Of a stretch of 43,027 bases of DNA, positions 25,689-35,150 are shown piece by piece. A program made the position numbers and the translations under genes. This stretch comes from Pseudonocardia sp. CNS-004. GTDB lineage: Bacteria > Actinomycetota > Actinomycetes > Mycobacteriales > Pseudonocardiaceae. The stretch spans positions 1 to 43,027 of the forward strand of contig MKJV01000128.1 in assembly GCA_001942185.1 (NCBI GenBank), read 5' to 3'. Each line of letters starts with the position of its first letter. Within the stretch, counting starts at the first letter, position 1. Below the pieces are notes generated by a model that was given only the letters and a program-made list of their open reading frames with translations, did no database searches and was not told where the DNA came from.

Positions 25689-26905
25689 ATCACGGCGGGG
25701 AGCCTGCGGAGCAGCAGCGCCAGGAGCAACGCCGCAGCGAACAGCGCCGTCACGTAGCCCACCACCCCTGGCCAGCCGCCGTGGTCGTAGGCCACCCCGC
25801 CCGCCGCGCCTCCCACGCTGTTGCCCATGTAGTAGGCGAACAGGTAGAGCGAGGCCGCCACGGCGGGTGACCCGGCGGGCAGCGTCGAGGCGCGCCTGCC
25901 CACCCAGCCGCTCGCCACCGAGTGGGCGGAGAAGAAGCCGACGGTCAGCACCACGAGGCCCGCGAGCACCGTGGGCAGCAGCTCGGGCAGCATCAGCCAC
26001 GCCCCGGCCGCGGCGACGATCACCGTGGCCCAGAGCACGCGCCGCCAGCCCCAGCGGTCGCCGAGGCGCCCCGCCGCCGTGGACGCCCAGGTGCCGGCGA
26101 GGTAGCCGAGGAAGACCAGCCCGACCAGCGCCGACGGCAGGTCGAACGGTTCGGCCAGCAGGCGGAATCCCAGGTAGTTGTAGACGGTGACGAACCCGCC
26201 CATCATCAGGAACGAGATCCCGAAGAGGCACCGCAGGCCCGGATCGGCCAGCTGCGCGCGCAGCGGGCCGCCCAGCTCCCGCAGCCGCACCCGCGGCGCC
26301 GCCGGAGCCGTCTCCGGCGGCAGCAGCAGCCGGAACGCCACGGTGCAGAGCAACGAGAGCCCGCCGATGACGGCCAGCGCGAGCCGCCAGCCCGCCACGT
26401 CGGCGATGGCGCCGGAGATCAGCCGCCCGGACAGGCCACCGATCGTATTGCCCGCGATGAGCAGCCCGAGCGCACCACCGAGCCACCGCGGCGCGACCTC
26501 GCGCGTCACGTGCGCCATCGCCAGCGCGGGCAGCGCGGCGATCGCGACGCCCTGCAGCGCGCGCACCCCGACGAGGGCCCAGAACGTCGGGGCGAGCGGG
26601 GCGAGCACCCCGAGCACGGCGGACGCCGCGAGGGCGACCGTCATCACGCGGGTCCGGCCCCACGACTCCGCCACCGCCGACAGCGGGACGATCGCCAGCG
26701 CGAGGGTGCCGGTGGTGGCGGACAGCGCGAGGCTCGCCACCGACGAGGACACGTCGAACTCCGCCGCGAGGGTGGGCAGGAGCGCCTGCACGCAGTAGAC
26801 CAGCACGAACGTCGCCAGGCCTGCACACCACATCGCCGCGCCGAGCCGCCGGTAGGCGGGGGTGCCGCGCTCGTGGCCGACGAACGCCTGCGCAGTCGTT
26901 GTCAT
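25670..26905 (-). CDS. MFS transporter, drug-efflux / YnfM-like
   Basis: 411 residues, twelve predicted membrane segments. The N-terminus MTTTAQAFVGHERGTPAYRR leads into TM1 (WCAGLATFVLVYCVQALLPT); the TM2-3 loop is PLSAVAESWGRTRV, and the second half has AGRLGDRWGWRRVL. The closest memory match is the YnfM/arabinose-efflux type of small-molecule exporter. It is intact, and its last codons (VMSAKPL, stop at 25672-25670) lie inside the terminator hairpin. ATG at 26905. A LysR gene is divergent 67 bp away, the usual arrangement for a regulated exporter. The substrate is unknown. Confidence 0.9.
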   Translation of the reverse strand: MTTTAQAFVGHERGTPAYRRLGAAMWCAGLATFVLVYCVQALLPTLAAEFDVSSSVASLALSATTGTLALAIVPLSAVAESWGRTRVMTVALAASAVLGVLAPLAPTFWALVGVRALQGVAIAALPALAMAHVTREVAPRWLGGALGLLIAGNTIGGLSGRLISGAIADVAGWRLALAVIGGLSLLCTVAFRLLLPPETAPAAPRVRLRELGGPLRAQLADPGLRCLFGISFLMMGGFVTVYNYLGFRLLAEPFDLPSALVGLVFLGYLAGTWASTAAGRLGDRWGWRRVLWATVIVAAAGAWLMLPELLPTVLAGLVVLTVGFFSAHSVASGWVGRRASTLPAGSPAVAASLYLFAYYMGNSVGGAAGGVAYDHGGWPGVVGYVTALFAAALLLALLLRRLPAVMSAKPL

Positions 26906-26932
26906 CGCTCACCACGGTAGGAGCGGCTCATC

Positions 26933-26949
26933 GATGCGTCCAATGCATC
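26933..26949. promoter_or_regulatory. Candidate LysR operator between the divergent genes
   Basis: GATGC-GTCCAAT-GCATC, an inverted repeat with 5-bp arms, is centred in the 67-bp gap between the MFS exporter and the LysR gene. This is the usual position of an LTTR box. Confidence 0.4.
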
Positions 26950-26972
26950 TCTGATCGCCATACGATGAAGAA

Positions 26973-27892
26973 GTGGATGAGTCAGAGCTGCTGGCCGCGC
27001 TGGCACCCCGCCTGCGCCAGTTCACCGCCGTCGCCCGCACCGAGCACATGACCCGCGCCGCCGAGGCGATCGGCGTCCCGCAGTCCACGCTGAGCCGCGG
27101 CATCGCCCGGCTCGAACACGACCTCGGCGTCGCGCTGTTCGTCCGCGCGGGCCGCGCCGTGCGGCTCACCCGCGCGGGTCGCACGCTGCTGCGCCACACC
27201 GAACGCGCGGTGGCCGAGCTCGACGCGGCGGCCCGCGAGATCGTCACCGACGCCGACGCCGTGCGCGGCCGGGTGGCGCTGGGCTTCCTCCACACGTTCG
27301 GTGCCGAGGCGGTGCCGCGGCTGTTGCGCGAGTTCCGCCGCACCCACCCCGACGTGCGGTTCGACCTCGCCCAGGGCGGAAACGACGCGATCCTGCACCG
27401 GCTGCGGCCGGCGAGGTGGACGTGTGCGTGACCTCGCCGCTGCCCGCCGACCCCGCACTCGTCAGCGCCCCGATGTACGAGCAGGAGCTGCGGCTCGTGG
27501 TGCCGCTCGACCACCCCCTCGCCGCCACCCACCGCGACGGGCTGCCGCTGTCCGCCGCGGCAGGCGCCCAGTTCGTGGGCTACCGGCCCGGATTCGGGCT
27601 GCGCAGCCTCACCGAGGCCTGGTGCCGCGAGGCGGGCTTCGTGCCGCGGATGGCTTTCGAGGGCGAGGACGGGGAGACGCTGCGCGGCCTCGTCGGCGCC
27701 GGGCTCGGCGTGGCGCTGCTCGCTCCGTCGACGCACGTCACGCCGGGTGTGGTGGAGCTCCCCGTGACCGAGCCGCGCACGACCCGCACGGTCGGGCTGG
27801 TCTGGGTGGCCGACCGCCCGGTGGGCCCGGCCGTGCGGGTGTTCCGCGACTTCCTGCTCCGGTCCGGCCCGACGCTGCTCACCCCGCCGTAG
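26973..27892 (+). CDS. LysR-type transcriptional regulator, one frameshift
   Basis: About 306 residues after restoring one G near 27410. The N-terminal winged helix-turn-helix is RLRQFTAVARTEHMTRAAEA, then GVPQSTLSRGIARLEHDLGV and ALFVRAGRAVRLTRAGRTLL. The effector domain starts RGRVALGFLHTFGAEAVPRL and continues CVTSPLPADPALVSAPMYEQ, FVGYRPGFGLRSLTEAWCRE and GAGLGVALLAPSTHV. GTG at 26973. Divergent from the MFS exporter, which it probably controls together with its own gene. The ligand is unknown. Confidence 0.9.
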
Positions 27893-27981
27893 ACGAGCAG
27901 GTGTGGGGCCGGGTGGCCGTCGCGCTCAACGCGTGTGCGCCCGCCAGGACAGCAGCACTCCCGGCCGCGCCGGGCACTGGC

Positions 27982-28050
27982 GCGTGATCGCCGGAAGTGG
28001 TGCGAGAGCGCCGGATGTGACGCACTGCCACCACTTCGCCCGATCATGCG
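27982..28050. repeat. Imperfect palindromic repeat in a 306-bp gap
   Basis: GAAGTGGTG (27994-28002) and CACCACTTC (28029-28037) are exactly complementary, and the flanks GCGTGATCG and CGATCATGC extend the arms with one mismatch and a 3-nt break, giving arms of about 21 bp around a 26-nt loop. The loop has further pairing (GCG with CGC). It lies between the end of the LysR gene and the next start. The remaining 27893-28198 sequence shows no gene. Confidence 0.6.
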
Positions 28051-28213
28051 TGCGTCGATCGTCCGCTGTGGTGGCACAGCGACGGATCTGACCTCCGGGC
28101 TCCACTCCTGGCGATCACGAGCCACCGACCGGCCCGGCACCCCGGTCCTCATCGCGCCACCGGCCGGGTCCGGCATCAGTCGCCCGGACATGTCCAGGGT
28201 GGATGATGGCTCC

Positions 28214-28959
28214 GTGTTCGACGACCTCGGCAACGCCGTCCCGGTGCCCTCGCGGGTGCGTCGGATCGTCTCGATCGTGCCGTCGCTCACCGAGGCCGTC
28301 GCCGCCACCACGCCGGAGGTGCTGATCGGCGCCACCGACTGGTGCACCCACCCGCCCGGCCTGGACGTCGCGCGGTGCGCGGCACCAAGAACCCGGACGT
28401 GGACGCGATCGTCGCGCTCGCACCCGACCTCGTCGTCGCCAACCAGGAGGAGAACCGCGCGGGCGACCTCGACGCGCTGCGCGCCGCGGGCATCGCCGTC
28501 TGGGTCACCGACATCCGCACCCTCGACGGCGCGTTCACGTCGCTGGGCCGGATGCTGGGGGCGGCCGGGCTGGGCAGGCCGGGGTGGCTCGACGAGGCCG
28601 AGACGGCCTGGCGGGAGCTTCCCGAGCCGGTCGTGCGGCGCCGCGCGGTCGTGCCGATCTGGCGCAGGCCGTGGATGGCCGTCGGGCGCGACACCTTCAC
28701 CGGCGCCGTGCTCGCCCGGCTCGGCGTCGATAACGTGCTCGCCGCCGCCGACGAGCGCTACCCGCGCATCGACCCGGCCCGGCTGCCCGCCCACGACCTC
28801 GTGGTGCTGCCCGACGAGCCCTACCTGTTCACCGCCGACGACGGGCCGGAGGCGTTCCCCGAGGTGCCCGCGGCCCTGGTCAGCGGGCGGCTCCTCACCT
28901 GGTACGGCCCGAGCCTGACCGAGGCGGCGCGGGTGCTCCCGGCTGCGCTGACGCTCTAG
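28214..28959 (+). CDS. Helical-backbone metal receptor / cobalamin-binding-fold protein without signal peptide, one frameshift
   Basis: About 248 residues with one G restored near 28375. The order matches BtuF-type periplasmic binding folds: RRIVSIVPSLTEAVAATTPE, IGATDWCTHPPGLDV, VRGTKNPDVDAIVALAPDLV, VANQEENRAGDLDALRAAGI and VWVTDIRTLDGAFTSLGRML. The middle has the WRRPWMAVGRDTFTGAVLAR element. No signal peptide or lipobox precedes it and no ABC permease or ATPase is nearby, so it is probably cytoplasmic; such orphan forms are common in actinobacteria. The start is GTG at 28214 (GGATGATGG as ribosome-binding site) or GTG at 28199. Ligand unknown. Confidence 0.78.
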
Positions 28960-29162
28960 CGGAGGCGGGGGCCGACGCGCACGCACCCGGTGTCAGGCGA
29001 CGCCACCGATCGATGGGTCGCGTGGGACGGGAAGGGGTGCGTGGGCGGAGGCGGGGTGCGTGGAGCCGGCGGAGCGATCGATGCCGTCGCCGTCGAACGC
29101 CGCGCACCGCTCGTCGGCCGGCGCACCCCGCGTGCGGCCGCGCTCCCCGTCGACGAGGAGCG

Positions 29163-30485
29163 TCAGCCGAGGCCGGCAGCGTGGGCGTCGGACGCGCCGG
29201 GGGTGGCGGACAGCGACATCGTGCCGGCCACCACCGCGGCCAGCGACACCACGGCCGGGAGGCCCTGCGCGGTCACCAGCCCGTCCAGCCCGACCTGGGA
29301 CACCACGAACACTCCCGCCGCCGTGACGAGCGTCCCTGCCACCACCACCGGCGTCCGGACCGACCCGCGCACCAGCGCGGCCGCCTGCCGCTCGAACCGG
29401 CGGAACAGCGCCACGAGCCCGACGCAGACCGGCGTGCAGGCGAGCAACCAGACGGCCAGCCCCGCGAACCACACGGGACTGTCGGCAGCGGGCAGCCGGG
29501 TGCCGGTCGCCAGCAGCACGATCTGCACCAGGTAGCAGGCGGTGAGGTGCCAGCAGAACACCGTCATGATCACCGAGCTGCCGCTCGCCACCGCGAGCCA
29601 CGCCTTCGGCCGCTCCACCAACGCGGTGCCCGCCCCGCGCAGCAGCAGCGCGACGCCCACCAGGAACAGGCCCTGCGCCAGCAGCGCGAGGTTCGGCGGC
29701 GCCGAGTTCGACGCGTCGTTGCCGGGCAACCCGACCATCAGCACCGGGTAGGCCGACGTGCCGAAGACCAGCAGGACCGCCGTGGCCAGCCCACCGCAGG
29801 CGAGCAGCCCCGCCAGCCTGCGCCCGCCGCGCAGCAGCGTGCCGTCGGCGTAGCCGAAGCCCAGCTGGTGCACGGCCGGCCAGACGAACAGGTAGTTCAC
29901 GAAGCCGACGAGCGGGACGCCGGTGACCATCCGGAGCGCGTCGACGACCGCGACGACCGCCGCCAGCGCACCCAGCACCCGCCACAGCCCGAACCGCAGG
30001 TGCAGCCGCATCGCCGCAGGCGCCGCCAGCACGATCACCAGGTACACGCCGATGAACCACAACGGCACCGTGATCAGCTGCAGGCCGACCTCGAACTGGC
30101 CGGTGGTCAGCCCGGCCGCGTGCATCAGCGTCGCCAGCACCGTCCAGACCGCCAGCATGACGAGCACCGGCGGCAGCAACCTGGCCAGCCGCGCCCGCAC
30201 GAACGCGCCCGTGGGCGGCCGGTGGCGCAACGCCCTGGCGTGCGCGAACCCGCCCACGAAGAAGAACAGCGCCATCACCTGCCACACCCATGTCGACAGC
30301 ATCAGGGGCATCGAGGTGGCGACCGAACCGGCTCCGTGCATCGCGAGCAGCGCGACCAGCCAATGCCCGACCACGACCATGCCGATCGAGAACAGCCGGA
30401 GCAGATCGGCGTACCGGTCCCGGTCGACCGGGGTCGCGGCGGCGAGCTCTGCGGCCCTCGGCGGGACCGTCGGTGCGTTCGTCAT
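29163..30485 (-). CDS. Acyltransferase-3 family membrane protein
   Basis: 440 residues with about ten to eleven hydrophobic segments. The family pattern is the early Arg/His element LRLFSIGMVVVGHWLVALLA and then ALFFFVGGFAHARALRH, with RARLARLLPPVLVMLAVWTV after. Such proteins transfer acetyl or other acyl groups to sugars, glycans or small molecules at the membrane. ATG at 30485 (MTNAPTVPPRAAELAAATPV). Intact. It stands alone: the neighbours are an opposite-strand gene ending at 28959 and the TetR gene ending at 30555 on the same strand. The acceptor cannot be told. The 203-bp gap at its 3' end (28960-29162) shows nothing clear. Confidence 0.85.
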   Translation of the reverse strand: MTNAPTVPPRAAELAAATPVDRDRYADLLRLFSIGMVVVGHWLVALLAMHGAGSVATSMPLMLSTWVWQVMALFFFVGGFAHARALRHRPPTGAFVRARLARLLPPVLVMLAVWTVLATLMHAAGLTTGQFEVGLQLITVPLWFIGVYLVIVLAAPAAMRLHLRFGLWRVLGALAAVVAVVDALRMVTGVPLVGFVNYLFVWPAVHQLGFGYADGTLLRGGRRLAGLLACGGLATAVLLVFGTSAYPVLMVGLPGNDASNSAPPNLALLAQGLFLVGVALLLRGAGTALVERPKAWLAVASGSSVIMTVFCWHLTACYLVQIVLLATGTRLPAADSPVWFAGLAVWLLACTPVCVGLVALFRRFERQAAALVRGSVRTPVVVAGTLVTAAGVFVVSQVGLDGLVTAQGLPAVVSLAAVVAGTMSLSATPGASDAHAAGLG

Positions 30486-30554
30486 GACGATCAGAGTCCC
30501 GGCCCGCGGCCCGCGCGGGATCCGGGAGACTACGCACCCGCGGCAACGTGAGGA

Positions 30555-31178
30555 TCACACCGGGTCGCGCGGAGCCCGGCCGCGGACCAGCGGCAGGAAG
30601 ACGTCGTCGACGATCTCGGCGAGAACGGCGTCCGGCACGGCCGGGACGCCATGCGTCACGTACTCGTTGCGCAGCAGTGCCACCGGCACGGAGGCGACCC
30701 GGGGGTGCAGCGCCTCGGGCGCGGCCTCACCGCGGGCCACCGCCCTGCCGAGCAGCGTGAGCCACACCGCCTCGCTCGCACCACCGCCCGCAGCCGGGTC
30801 GCGCCGCAGTTCGGCCAGGAACTCCGGGGTGCCGCCCGCCTCCGCGACCAGGCCGCGCAGGATCTCCCCGTACGGCGACGACCAGGTGCTGTTCGCGCGG
30901 CGCAGCATCTCCAGCGCGTCGCCGCGCAGGGAACCGGTGTCCGGGGCCGCGGTCTGCGCCGCGGCCAGCAGGCCGTACGCCGCCACCCCGAGCGCAACGC
31001 GGTTGGGCCACCGCCGGTAGATCGCGTTCTTGTTCGTGCCCGCGCGGCGGGCCACTTCGTCCATGGTCAGGCCCGCGACGCCGGACTCCCGCAGCACCTC
31101 GGCCGCCGCCTGCAGGATCGCGTCCTGGAGCACGGATCCACGTCGCCGCGTCGCCGCCGCCTGCTCCCCTCGCACCAC
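30555..31178 (-). CDS. TetR-family regulator
   Basis: 207 residues. The N-terminal helix-turn-helix is complete: LQDAILQAAAEVLRESGVAG, LTMDEVARRAGTNK, then NAIYRRWPNRVALGVAAYGL. The C-terminal part (FLAELRRDPAAGGGASEAVW) is a ligand-binding domain of the TetR_C type seen in AcrR-like proteins. I take the start as GTG at 31178 (or 31175); a longer reading to 31250 would run through the operator. It is divergent from the glycosidase-like gene and an operator palindrome lies between them, so it most likely represses that gene and itself. Confidence 0.9.
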   Translation of the reverse strand: MVRGEQAAATRRRGSVLQDAILQAAAEVLRESGVAGLTMDEVARRAGTNKNAIYRRWPNRVALGVAAYGLLAAAQTAAPDTGSLRGDALEMLRRANSTWSSPYGEILRGLVAEAGGTPEFLAELRRDPAAGGGASEAVWLTLLGRAVARGEAAPEALHPRVASVPVALLRNEYVTHGVPAVPDAVLAEIVDDVFLPLVRGRAPRDPV

Positions 31179-31240
31179 CCGGCATACGGTACTGCACGTA
31201 CGCAGCAGCGGCGATAGCCAGCCACGCAGTCCGGAATTAA

Positions 31241-31255
31241 GGTACTCCAAGTACC
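31241..31255. promoter_or_regulatory. TetR operator, divergent
   Basis: GGTACT-CCA-AGTACC is a perfect palindrome (6-bp arms, 3-bp centre), 9-23 bp upstream of the ATG at 31264. Related half-sites recur nearby: GTACCGTAC just after it and CGGTACTGCACGTACG at about 31187-31202. The spread over both promoters fits TetR repression of both genes. Confidence 0.65.
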
Positions 31256-31263
31256 GTACTTAC

Positions 31264-32331
31264 ATGCGCACCTTCGGCATCACCTACGACACCGGCTTCG
31301 CCTCCGCGGGAACCACCACCCGCGAGCCGTTCGATCCCGCCACCGTCCGCCGCGAGATGCAGATCATCCGCACCGAGCTCCACTGCGACGCCGTTCGCGT
31401 CACCGGCGGCGATCGCGACCGGCTCGAGACCGCGGCGCGGCACGCGGCCGATGCCGGGCTGGAGGTGTGGTACTCACCGTTCACCAACGGCCTCGGCCAG
31501 GAGGAGCTCCGCGACTTCCTCGACGACAGCGCCGAACGCGCCGAACGGCTGCGCCGCGCGGGCGCCGACGTCGTGTTCCTCACCGGCTCGGAGATCTCCC
31601 TGTTCACCACCGGTTTCCTCCCGGGGGACACGTTCGAGGAGCGCGCCGCCGTCCTCACCGACCCCCAGCGGCTGCGGGCCGCGCTCCCCGGCCTTCCCGC
31701 CAGGATCAACGCCTTCCTCGGTGAGGTGGTCGCCGCCGTGCGGGCCCGGTTCGGCGGCCGGATCGGGTACGCCTCACTCCCCTTCGAGGGTGTCGACTGG
31801 GCGCCGTTCGACGTCGTCGCCACCGACGCCGGCTACCGCGACGCGCAGACCGGCGACCGGCTGGCCGACGGCATCCGCGCACTGACCGCCCACGGAAAGC
31901 CTGCCGCCGTCACGGAGTTCGGCTGCACGACCTACCGCGGGGCCGCCGACGTGGCAGGCCGGGGCGACGCGGTGATCGAATGGGATGACGGCGCCCGTCC
32001 CGCGCGCTTCACCTCCCCCGTCACTCGCGACGAACGGGAACAGGCCGCGTACCTGCGTGAACTACTCGCGTACTACGACACGTCCGGCCTCGACGCGGCC
32101 TTCGTCAACACGTTCGCCCGCTACGACCTCCCGCACTCGAACGCCGAGGACCGCGACTTCGACAAGGCGTCCTTCGGCATCGTCAAGGTGCTCGACGGCG
32201 GCCGCACCGGCACCGCGTACCCCGGCCTCCCGTGGGAGCCCAAAGCGTCCTTCCACGTCCTCGCGGAGTTCGGCCGGCTCAGAGGAGCAGCTCGGCCAGG
32301 TGCAGCGCCTTGCGGTCGCGCAGCTCGCTGA
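31264..32331 (+). CDS. Glycosidase-like TIM-barrel protein of unknown function
   Basis: 355 residues. The start MRTFGITYDTGFASAGTTTR is typical of a family I know mostly as hypothetical and sometimes labelled as an abortive-infection protein; I cannot confirm that label. Barrel strands are visible (DAVRVTGGDRDRLETAARHA, AGLEVWYSPFTNG, ADVVFLTGSEISLF). Glu in LTGSEISLF and Glu in VTEFGCTTYRG are placed like the acid/base and nucleophile of clan GH-A glycosidases. DAAFVNTFARYDLPHSN follows. No signal peptide, so cytoplasmic. ATG at 31264 is directly behind the TetR operator. The C-terminal ~17 codons overlap the convergent oxidase gene (32279-32331). Intact. Confidence 0.7.
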   Translation: MRTFGITYDTGFASAGTTTREPFDPATVRREMQIIRTELHCDAVRVTGGDRDRLETAARHAADAGLEVWYSPFTNGLGQEELRDFLDDSAERAERLRRAGADVVFLTGSEISLFTTGFLPGDTFEERAAVLTDPQRLRAALPGLPARINAFLGEVVAAVRARFGGRIGYASLPFEGVDWAPFDVVATDAGYRDAQTGDRLADGIRALTAHGKPAAVTEFGCTTYRGAADVAGRGDAVIEWDDGARPARFTSPVTRDEREQAAYLRELLAYYDTSGLDAAFVNTFARYDLPHSNAEDRDFDKASFGIVKVLDGGRTGTAYPGLPWEPKASFHVLAEFGRLRGAARPGAAPCGRAAR

Positions 32332-35150
32332 TCTGGGTGCGGCAGGAGAACCCGTCGGCGAGGACGACCGCGGTGGGGTCCTCGTCGAGGGCCGGGAGCA
32401 GGTTCTGGCCCGCGACCGCCACCGACACCTCGTAGTGCCCGGCCTCGACGCCGAAGTTGCCGGCGAGACCGCAGCAGCCGGCCAGGGTGCGGACGGTGGC
32501 GCCTGCGCGCGTGAGCAGCTGCATGTCGGCCGTCCACCCCATCACGGCGTGGTGGTGGCAGTGCGGCTGGGCGATGACGCTGGTGCCGGTGAGGTCCGGC
32601 GGCGACCAGTCCTCCTGCCGGCTCAGGAACTCGGCCAGGGTGAACGTGTGGGCGGCCACGGTGCGGGCGTCGTCGGTGCCGAGCAGCTCGACCGCGTCGC
32701 TGCGCAGCACCGCGGTGCACGAGGGCTCCAACCCGACGATGGGCACCCCGGCTCGGGCCACCTGCGCGAGGTCGGTGGTCGTGCGGCGCAGGATGCGGCG
32801 GGCGGCGTCGAGCTGGCCGGTGGAGATCCAGGTCAGTCCGCAGCACCCGGACGGTGCGGAGATCTGCGGGGCGAACCCCGCCCGGCGCAGCAGCTCGACG
32901 GCGGCGTGGGCGGCGGCCGGGGAGAACGCGTTGGTGAAGGTGTCGACGTAGAGCATGACCGGGCGGGCGGTGGCCGCTCCGGTCGGACGGTTGCGGCGCC
33001 ACCACCGGCGGAACGAGGTGGGCGCGAACGCCGGGACGCTCCGCCTGCGGTCCACCCCCGCGACCGACAGCATCGCCCGCCCGATGCCGGGCAGGGTGGT
33101 GGCGCGGTTGGCGGTGCCCGGCGCGAGGCTCGCGAGCCGCGCCCACCGCGGGAGCCAGCCGAGCGAGTAGTGCGAGCGCGGCCGGACGCGCCGGCGGTAG
33201 GCGTGGTGGAGCACCTCCGCCTTGTAGCTGGGCATGTCGATCCCGGTCGGGCAGTCGGAGGTGCAGCCCTTGCAGGACAGGCACAGGTCCAGCGCCTCGT
33301 GCACGGCCGGGGACCGCCAGTCCGTCCGTTCGCCGCGGATCATCTCCTGCAGGATCCGGGCCCGGCCGCGGGTGGAGTCCTTCTCCTCGCGGGTGGCGAG
33401 GTAGGAGGGGCACATGACGTCGCCGTGCGCCGAGTTGTCGGCTCGGCACTTGCCGACCCCGGTGCACCGGTGGACCGACGCGACGAGGTCGCCGCTGTCG
33501 TGCCCGTGGCGGAATCCGCCCGCCCTGACGAGCGGCAGCCCGGCGCCGACCCGGACGGACGAGTCGACCGGGTCCGGGTCGACCAGCACGCCGGGGTTCA
33601 GCAGGTTCCCCGGGTCGAACGCCGCCTTGATGCCGCCGAACAACGAGAGCGCCTCGGCGGAGTACATCGCGGGCAGCAGCTCACTGCGCGCCCGGCCGTC
33701 GCCGTGCTCCCCGGACAGGTGCCGCCGAACCGCGCGACGAGCGCCGCCGCGTCGCCGAGGAACTCGCGGAACCTGCGGTTGCCGTCCGGACGGTCGAACG
33801 GGAAGTCCAGCCGCACGTGGATGCAGCCTTCGCCGAAGTGGCCGTACGCGCCGACGTCAGCCCGTGCTGCGTCACCAGCTCGTCGAACTCCGCCAGGTAG
33901 GCGCCCAGCGAGGCGGGCGGCACCGCCGCGTCCTCCCAACCGGCCCATGCCGGCTTCCCGGACGGGGCCGTGCCGGCCAGCCCGGCACCGTCCTCCCGGA
34001 TCCGCCAGAGCCGGGCCGACGCCACCGGGTCGTCGACGATCCGGGCGTCCTGGGCGAAGCCCTCGGCCGCCAGCTTGCGCGCCCGGTCGAGCACCTCGTC
34101 GCGGTCCTCGCCCGCCAGCTCGACGAACAGCCACGCCCGCCCGTCCGGCAGCTCGGGGACGCTGCCGGGCCCGCGCCGCTCCCGGATGACGTCCACCACC
34201 CGCGAGTCGAGCCCCTCGCAAGCCGTCGGCGAGTACGCCACCGCGAGCGGGGCCGCGGTGCCAGCCTCCACGATGTCGGCGAACCCGAGTGCGACGAGCA
34301 GGCGGTGCGGTGGGGTGCGCACCAGGGCGACGGAGGCCTGCGTCAGCACCCCGAGCGTGCCCTCGGAGCCGACCATCGCGAGGCCGAGGTCGAACCGTTC
34401 CGGCAGGAGGTGCTGCGCCGCGTAACCGGACACCTGCCGGCCGAACCGGTCGAACTCGGTGCGCCCGACCGCGAGGAACCCGGACATGAGCTCGCCCAGC
34501 CGCTCGACGATCCGGTCGCCACCGGTGACGACGGGCCGGCCCGCCTCGTCGTACCCGGTGCGGATCTGCTCGCCCGCCGCGGTGAGGAACTCGAGCTCCC
34601 GCACGTTGTCGGACGTCCGCCCGTAGCCGAGGCTGCGGGCGCCGCACGAGTTGTTGCCGATCATCCCGCCGATCGTGCAGCGGGTGTGGGTCGAGGGGTC
34701 GGGACCGAACCGCAGGCCGGCGGCCTCGACCTCCCGCTGCAGCACGGCGTGCACGACCCCGGGCTGGACGAGCGCGGTGCGCGCCTGCGGGTCGACGGCC
34801 AGCACCTGGTTCATGTACCGGCTGAAGTCGATCACCACGCCCGGGCCGATCGCGTTGCCGGCGATCGAGGTGCCCGCTCCGCGCGACGTCACCGGGACCT
34901 CGAGCTCGCGGCACACCGCGAGCGTGGCGGCGACGTCGTCCGCGGAGCGCGGTCGCACGACCCCACGCGGCGGGATCCGGTAGATCGACGCGTCCGAGGA
35001 GTACATGGCCCGGGTGCCCGGGTCGTCACGGAAGTCCAGGTCGTGCCGTCGGAATGCGGAGGCTAGCTCGCGGTCCCGATCGGTGGGGGCGATGGCGGGC
35101 ACGACGGTCAACACTTCCACATCGTGCCCCGCCCGCCCCCACCAGGTCAC
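32279..35150 (-). CDS. FAD-binding and 4Fe-4S 2-hydroxyacid dehydrogenase (GlcD-GlpC type fusion), two frameshifts
   Basis: About 957 residues with one base restored near 33855 and one near 33721. The FAD domain carries VPVTSRGAGTSIAGNAIGPG, DPSTHTRCTIGGMIGNNSCG and VGSEGTLGVLTQASVALV; the FAD-oxidase C domain has YGHFGEGCIHVRLDFPF and SGEHGDGRARSELLPAMY. Then come Fe-S motifs CTGVGKCRADNSAHGDVMCP (about 560) and CLSCKGCTSDCPTGID (about 625), and two Cys-rich CCG domains (APSGCCGLTW, LAGCCGLAGNFG). Such fusions oxidise D-lactate, glycolate or D-2-hydroxyglutarate and pass electrons to quinone. GTG at 35150 overlaps the permease stop (GTGA). As the last gene of the ABC operon it probably oxidises the imported compound. 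Confidence 0.9.
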
